From an archaeon (GTDB lineage: Archaea; Asgardarchaeota; Hermodarchaeia; Hermodarchaeales; Hermodarchaeaceae): DNA of 8,093 bases. The DNA lies in the NCBI GenBank assembly GCA_016550405.1, contig JABXGX010000042.1:1-8093 (forward strand), written 5' to 3'. The notes under the pieces are model-generated. The model did no database searches. It saw only the letters and a program-made list of their open reading frames with translations, and was not told where the DNA came from. Of the stretch, positions 6,110-8,093 are shown in pieces (the stretch's first letter is position 1; each line of letters begins with the position of its first letter). A program made the translations under genes and the position numbers.

Positions 6110-6835
6110 TTAGTCCTCCTTGCGACGTATTTTGCTAATAATCACGCATCCTATGATGAGTGCTGTAATGACCCAAAGGCTGTAGAGGGTGAGGAGAAAC
6201 CGGATGGAATGGTGGTGTCCGTAGACGTCAAGATTGGTCCAAACCAGTAGTCTGCAATAGTTGGTACGCCCGTCCACTGTGAGAATGTATCTGAGGAGAA
6301 TGCCACTGGTGGCGTCGAACTGAAGGGTGTGCTCGATTCTATTTCCGATATAGAATCCGAAGCTGGTGTCATAGGAGTAAGCGAGCTCCCAGGCGGCGTA
6401 AAGGTAACCTTCTTCCAGTTTGTCTTGCACGGTAAATGGCGAGGAACCCGCCTCCGACAGGTAAAGACCATAAGATTCGCCCTCTTGCATGGAGGAGGTG
6501 TCCACCCACAGGGGAGGGAAAAGGGTGCTGCTGCCTGGAGTGCCATTAGGATGGATTTGTCCCCATTGGGGTAGGACATAATAGCAGGATTTCTCGACCA
6601 GGGTATTGTTGAAGGTGTAGGTGATGATGACTTCGAGGACCGAGTCGTTGATCTCGGTGACCCACCGGTGGAACTGATATTGCACATTTGCTTGATTGGT
6701 CACGGAATATAGAAGAATCCCGCCAATGGGGAGTTCCAAGGATGTTGCTTGGGTTGGTGGGGCGGGTGTCAGAGAAATGAGGAGAACGAGAAAGAGGAGC
6801 CAAAAAATCGGTTTGGTACTGGTTTGTATTCCCAT
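6110..6835 (-). CDS. Cell-surface protein: signal peptide, ectodomain, C-terminal TM anchor (family unknown)
   Basis: A 241-residue protein. Residues 1-30 form a signal peptide (hydrophobic 10-22, then PAPPTQA). Residues about 31-207 are an extracellular beta-rich domain with conserved-looking blocks: LPIGGILLYSV (35-45), VTEINDSVLEVI (59-70), CYYVLPQW (84-91), LFPPLWVD (105-112) and LQFDATSGILLRY (171-183). The domain ends in LLVWTNLDVYG (196-206). A TM helix at about 211-234 and a basic KIRRKED tail anchor it. The block in which Asp/Thr/Gly precedes ILLRY, followed by a W/E-T-N-x-D motif, is one I associate with large families of Asgard surface proteins of unknown function. A TATA-like box sits about 35 bases upstream of ATG 6835. 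A broken copy follows directly downstream. No enzymatic motif is seen. Confidence 0.78.
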   Translation of the reverse strand: MGIQTSTKPIFWLLFLVLLISLTPAPPTQATSLELPIGGILLYSVTNQANVQYQFHRWVTEINDSVLEVIITYTFNNTLVEKSCYYVLPQWGQIHPNGTPGSSTLFPPLWVDTSSMQEGESYGLYLSEAGSSPFTVQDKLEEGYLYAAWELAYSYDTSFGFYIGNRIEHTLQFDATSGILLRYILTVDGRTNYCRLLVWTNLDVYGHHHSIRFLLTLYSLWVITALIIGCVIISKIRRKED

Positions 6836-6865
6836 GCGTAATCCGCCAAAGGCTACTATGTTAAC

Positions 6866-6883
6866 TGATTAATTTAAGGTTAC
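6866..6883 (-). promoter_or_regulatory. Putative TATA box of the 6835-6110 gene
   Basis: On the minus strand GTAACC (BRE-like) is followed by TTAAATTA at 6877-6870, centred about 38 bases before ATG 6835. Transcription would start about 10 bases before the ATG, a typical very short archaeal leader. Confidence 0.45.
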
Positions 6884-7138
6884 GCCCAGTTTCTGAGCGC
6901 GAAGCACACAACCTGTAGTTTTGATGGAGACTGGGTTAGTTGGGTTCGTTTGAAAGAATTGTGGGGTTTTTAGGGCGACGTGTTGGTGGCACTAGTGCCC
7001 GGAACGCCTCCGGGTGCCTCCAAGAAGTCTTCGGGGTGAAAACAAGTTGCGTAAAGGGGCTCCTGGCAGGGTTTTTTTAGTGGGTTGGCGGCGTGGAGGA
7101 TGACGGGTGAGCCGGAACGGGTGCAGTGTCCGGAATCC
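6884..7138. other. GC-rich intergenic segment with inverted repeats, no supported gene
   Basis: The space between the two surface-protein genes is richer in G and C than its neighbours from about 6975 on. It holds a 12-base palindrome GGCACTAGTGCC (6988-6999), a hairpin CCCGGA/TCCGGG with a 5-base loop (6998-7014), and a longer inverted pair GAGGAT/ATCCTC (7136-7141 with 7098-7103 on the plus strand) just beyond the 7139 stop, enclosing a CCGGA/TCCGG pair. The last pair could end transcription of the upstream gene, but it has no T-run. A 65-codon minus frame across 6970-7167 overlaps the 3' end of the 7139-7852 gene and is not supported as a gene. Confidence 0.4.
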
Positions 7139-7852
7139 TCATTTTCTTCTTTTCCATAGGTATACAATGATAACAGAAATCAGAATCGGGATTCCAATAA
7201 GTGCGGTCCACAAAATCGTCTGTGCTAAGGATTGTGGAGACCATGGGGAACTAATGAGTGGTTGACCCAAATCTATTGATGTATTGTATAATTGCCATCG
7301 GTCAGTTCTTTGCCATCCAATAGTAGTTGTGTGATTAAAACGTATTACGAGCCTTGCTGATTTATCATATATTAGAGACCAGTTGGCTCCCGGTCCAGCA
7401 GCTTGTACAAAGATAGTCTCCTGTCCAGAAATTGAGTCAATTCCTTCGTGGATTTTTGTTATCGTCAATGCTCCAAGAAATATTAGATCGTGAAGTTTGT
7501 TTTCTGGGCTTGCGTCTTGGTTGAGCCAATAGATACAGGATTCGTTATTCGGAATTGTGAAGGAATGATGGTTCCATGTTCCATCGTTTTGCCAGGCATC
7601 AGACCAGATGTTGGTCTCTTGATTGGATATTGTTTTGATGGTTAATCGCTTAGCACCACTGGTGAAGGGAGGTGCCGAAGCCACACTTGTTGGAGATTCC
7701 CAAATTGCATTGTCATTGACCTCAAAATTCGAAGGGAAAGCCGTTAACTTAACTGGGTTGTCGTTAAATAAGAATGCTAGTAGGAAAAAAACCAAGACAA
7801 TGGTTATTAATTGAAGGAATACCGAATAACCTTTCCCTTCCATCTTATCCAT
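7139..7852 (-). CDS. Membrane-anchored extracellular protein, distant relative of the 6110-6835 product
   Basis: A 237-residue protein of unknown function. A hydrophobic segment at 11-29 acts as signal anchor or signal peptide. Residues 30-208 are a polar, Asn/Thr/Trp-rich ectodomain with several N-x-S/T sequons and only one cysteine (C106). A TM helix spans about 211-232, followed by KRRK. The part IYDKSARLVIRFNH (161-174) followed by WQLYNTSIDLG (186-196) has the same layout as LQFDATSGILLRY...LLVWTNLDVYG in the downstream neighbour, so both probably share one domain family despite low overall identity. The start at ATG 7852 fits a strong TATA box centred about 25 bases upstream, implying a leaderless mRNA; the in-frame ATG at 7843 is an alternative. 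The stop is TGA. Confidence 0.78.
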   Translation of the reverse strand: MDKMEGKGYSVFLQLITIVLVFFLLAFLFNDNPVKLTAFPSNFEVNDNAIWESPTSVASAPPFTSGAKRLTIKTISNQETNIWSDAWQNDGTWNHHSFTIPNNESCIYWLNQDASPENKLHDLIFLGALTITKIHEGIDSISGQETIFVQAAGPGANWSLIYDKSARLVIRFNHTTTIGWQRTDRWQLYNTSIDLGQPLISSPWSPQSLAQTILWTALIGIPILISVIIVYLWKRRK

Positions 7853-7869
7853 GGAATACGGATTGTCCT

Positions 7870-7888
7870 ACTAAATATATTATCTTAT
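7870..7888 (-). promoter_or_regulatory. Strong TATA box for the 7852-7139 gene (leaderless transcript)
   Basis: On the minus strand CATAAGATAATATATTTAG contains an AT-only ATAATATATTTA element centred at about 7877. This is 25-26 bases before ATG 7852, the usual distance from TATA box to transcription start in archaea, so the mRNA would begin at or next to the start codon. Confidence 0.6.
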
Positions 7889-7906
7889 GTGAAAGATTCT
7901 GTTGAC

Positions 7907-7939
7907 CTACCAACCTGTACAGACGTATTTCTGCGCCAT
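7907..7939 (-). pseudogene. Rubredoxin 5' remnant (nine homologous codons)
   Basis: From ATG 7939 the minus strand encodes [10 protein letters not shown] and then TAG. The first eight residues, MAQKYVCT, are identical to the intact rubredoxin at 2835, with three synonymous differences in the first 25 bases. Homology stops after ACAG, before the second cysteine. Upstream, a 12-base identity (plus-strand TGGTTTTGTTTG at 7960-7971 and 2864-2875) and a GCAAGTAA/GCATGTAA match show that part of the leader is also shared. It follows the rubrerythrin stop by about 70 bases, the classic position for rubredoxin. It is flanked by a 7-base inverted repeat, ACCTACC (7905-7911) and GGTAGGT (7940-7946). 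Confidence 0.7.
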
Positions 7940-8010
7940 GGTAGGTTACTTGCTTTTTGTGGTTTTGTTTGGGGTTATTATTGTTTGGGTGTTCTTATGA
8001 TGTCATTGTT

Positions 8011-8093
8011 TTAGTAGGTTTCACATTGTACTTGGAAGTATTCTCGTGGATGGAAACAGGATGGACATTGTTCAGGTGGCTCTTCACCTTCAT
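8011..8093 (-). CDS. rbr: Rubrerythrin, C-terminal tail (rest beyond the window)
   Basis: Reading leftwards from the window edge, the frame encodes EGEEPPEQCPSCFHPREYF and then QVQCETY, ending at TAA 8011-8013. This is the second half of the rubredoxin-like FeCys4 domain of rubrerythrin: the GEEPPEQCPxC block supplies the last two cysteine ligands, and HPREYFQVQ...Y is the usual end. Rubrerythrin is a diiron peroxidase that reduces hydrogen peroxide using rubredoxin electrons, and so would dispose of the product of the superoxide reductase encoded at the left. The diiron four-helix part is not in the window, so a related FeCys4-tailed protein is possible, though the tail fits rubrerythrin closely. 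Confidence 0.82.
   Translation of the reverse strand, partial: EGEEPPEQCPSCFHPREYFQVQCETY

Noticed and set aside
6151..6687. A 178-codon minus-strand frame inside the 6110-6835 gene
   Set aside because: Its Ser/Pro/Thr-rich translation has no signal peptide or domain and overlaps the supported gene, which has conserved blocks repeated in the pseudogene copy.
2836..7939. Insertion sequence or integrated element with its own transposase or integrase
   Set aside because: None of the genes in the segment resembles a transposase, integrase or replication protein, and no long terminal inverted repeats are visible.
7811..8014. A plus-strand frame over the right-hand promoter region
   Set aside because: It crosses the start of one gene, a TATA box and the rubredoxin remnant on the other strand; its hydrophobic translation is probably a by-product of T-rich sequence.
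1..8093. CRISPR array, tRNA or rRNA genes
   Set aside because: No regularly spaced repeats and no cloverleaf or rRNA-like stretches were seen on either strand.

Overview
The window looks archaeal and comes from an anaerobe or microaerophile. It holds a superoxide reductase, rubredoxin and rubrerythrin set, a PC4-type DNA-binding protein, archaeal TATA-like boxes placed for short-leader or leaderless transcripts, GGTGA-type ribosome binding sites, and membrane-anchored NosD-like beta-helix and signal-peptide/ectodomain/TM proteins of a kind common in Asgard archaea. An Asgard (Thorarchaeia or Lokiarchaeia-like) source is my best inference; no rRNA or marker gene is present to prove it.

Left part, plus strand (1-1470): the 3' end of methylmalonyl-CoA epimerase, then a biotin-protein ligase, then a small membrane protein with a C-terminal zinc ribbon. 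The first two fit propionyl-CoA/methylmalonyl-CoA metabolism, where the ligase would biotinylate the carboxylase. A hairpin at 1484-1510 lies between this block and the convergent minus-strand genes.

Redox block, minus strand (2835 down to 1534): rubredoxin, a PC4-like gene broken by an in-frame TAG, a Cys-rich zinc-ribbon protein, and a 2Fe superoxide reductase (desulfoferrodoxin). Rubredoxin is the usual electron donor to superoxide reductase, so this reads as an oxygen-stress operon. At the far right edge (8011-8093) is the 3' end of rubrerythrin, also minus strand. It is followed by a nine-codon remnant of a second rubredoxin with a recognisable upstream region.

Between the rubredoxin remnant and the intact rubredoxin lie about 5.1 kb of minus-strand genes unrelated to redox: a membrane protein with two TM segments (7852-7139), a related signal-peptide/ectodomain/TM protein (6835-6110), a frameshifted tandem pseudo-copy of the latter (6090-5677), a NosD-like beta-helix gene broken by an in-frame TAG (5630-4521), a flippase-like multi-pass protein (4241-3207) and a 64-residue signal-peptide ORF (3122-2928). 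The simplest reading is a cell-envelope island that now separates rubrerythrin from the rest of its oxygen-defence cluster, with copies of the rubredoxin 5' region at both edges. Three of its genes or gene remnants are broken, or four counting the neighbouring PC4 gene, which suggests ongoing decay.

I found no tRNA, rRNA, CRISPR array or transposase.
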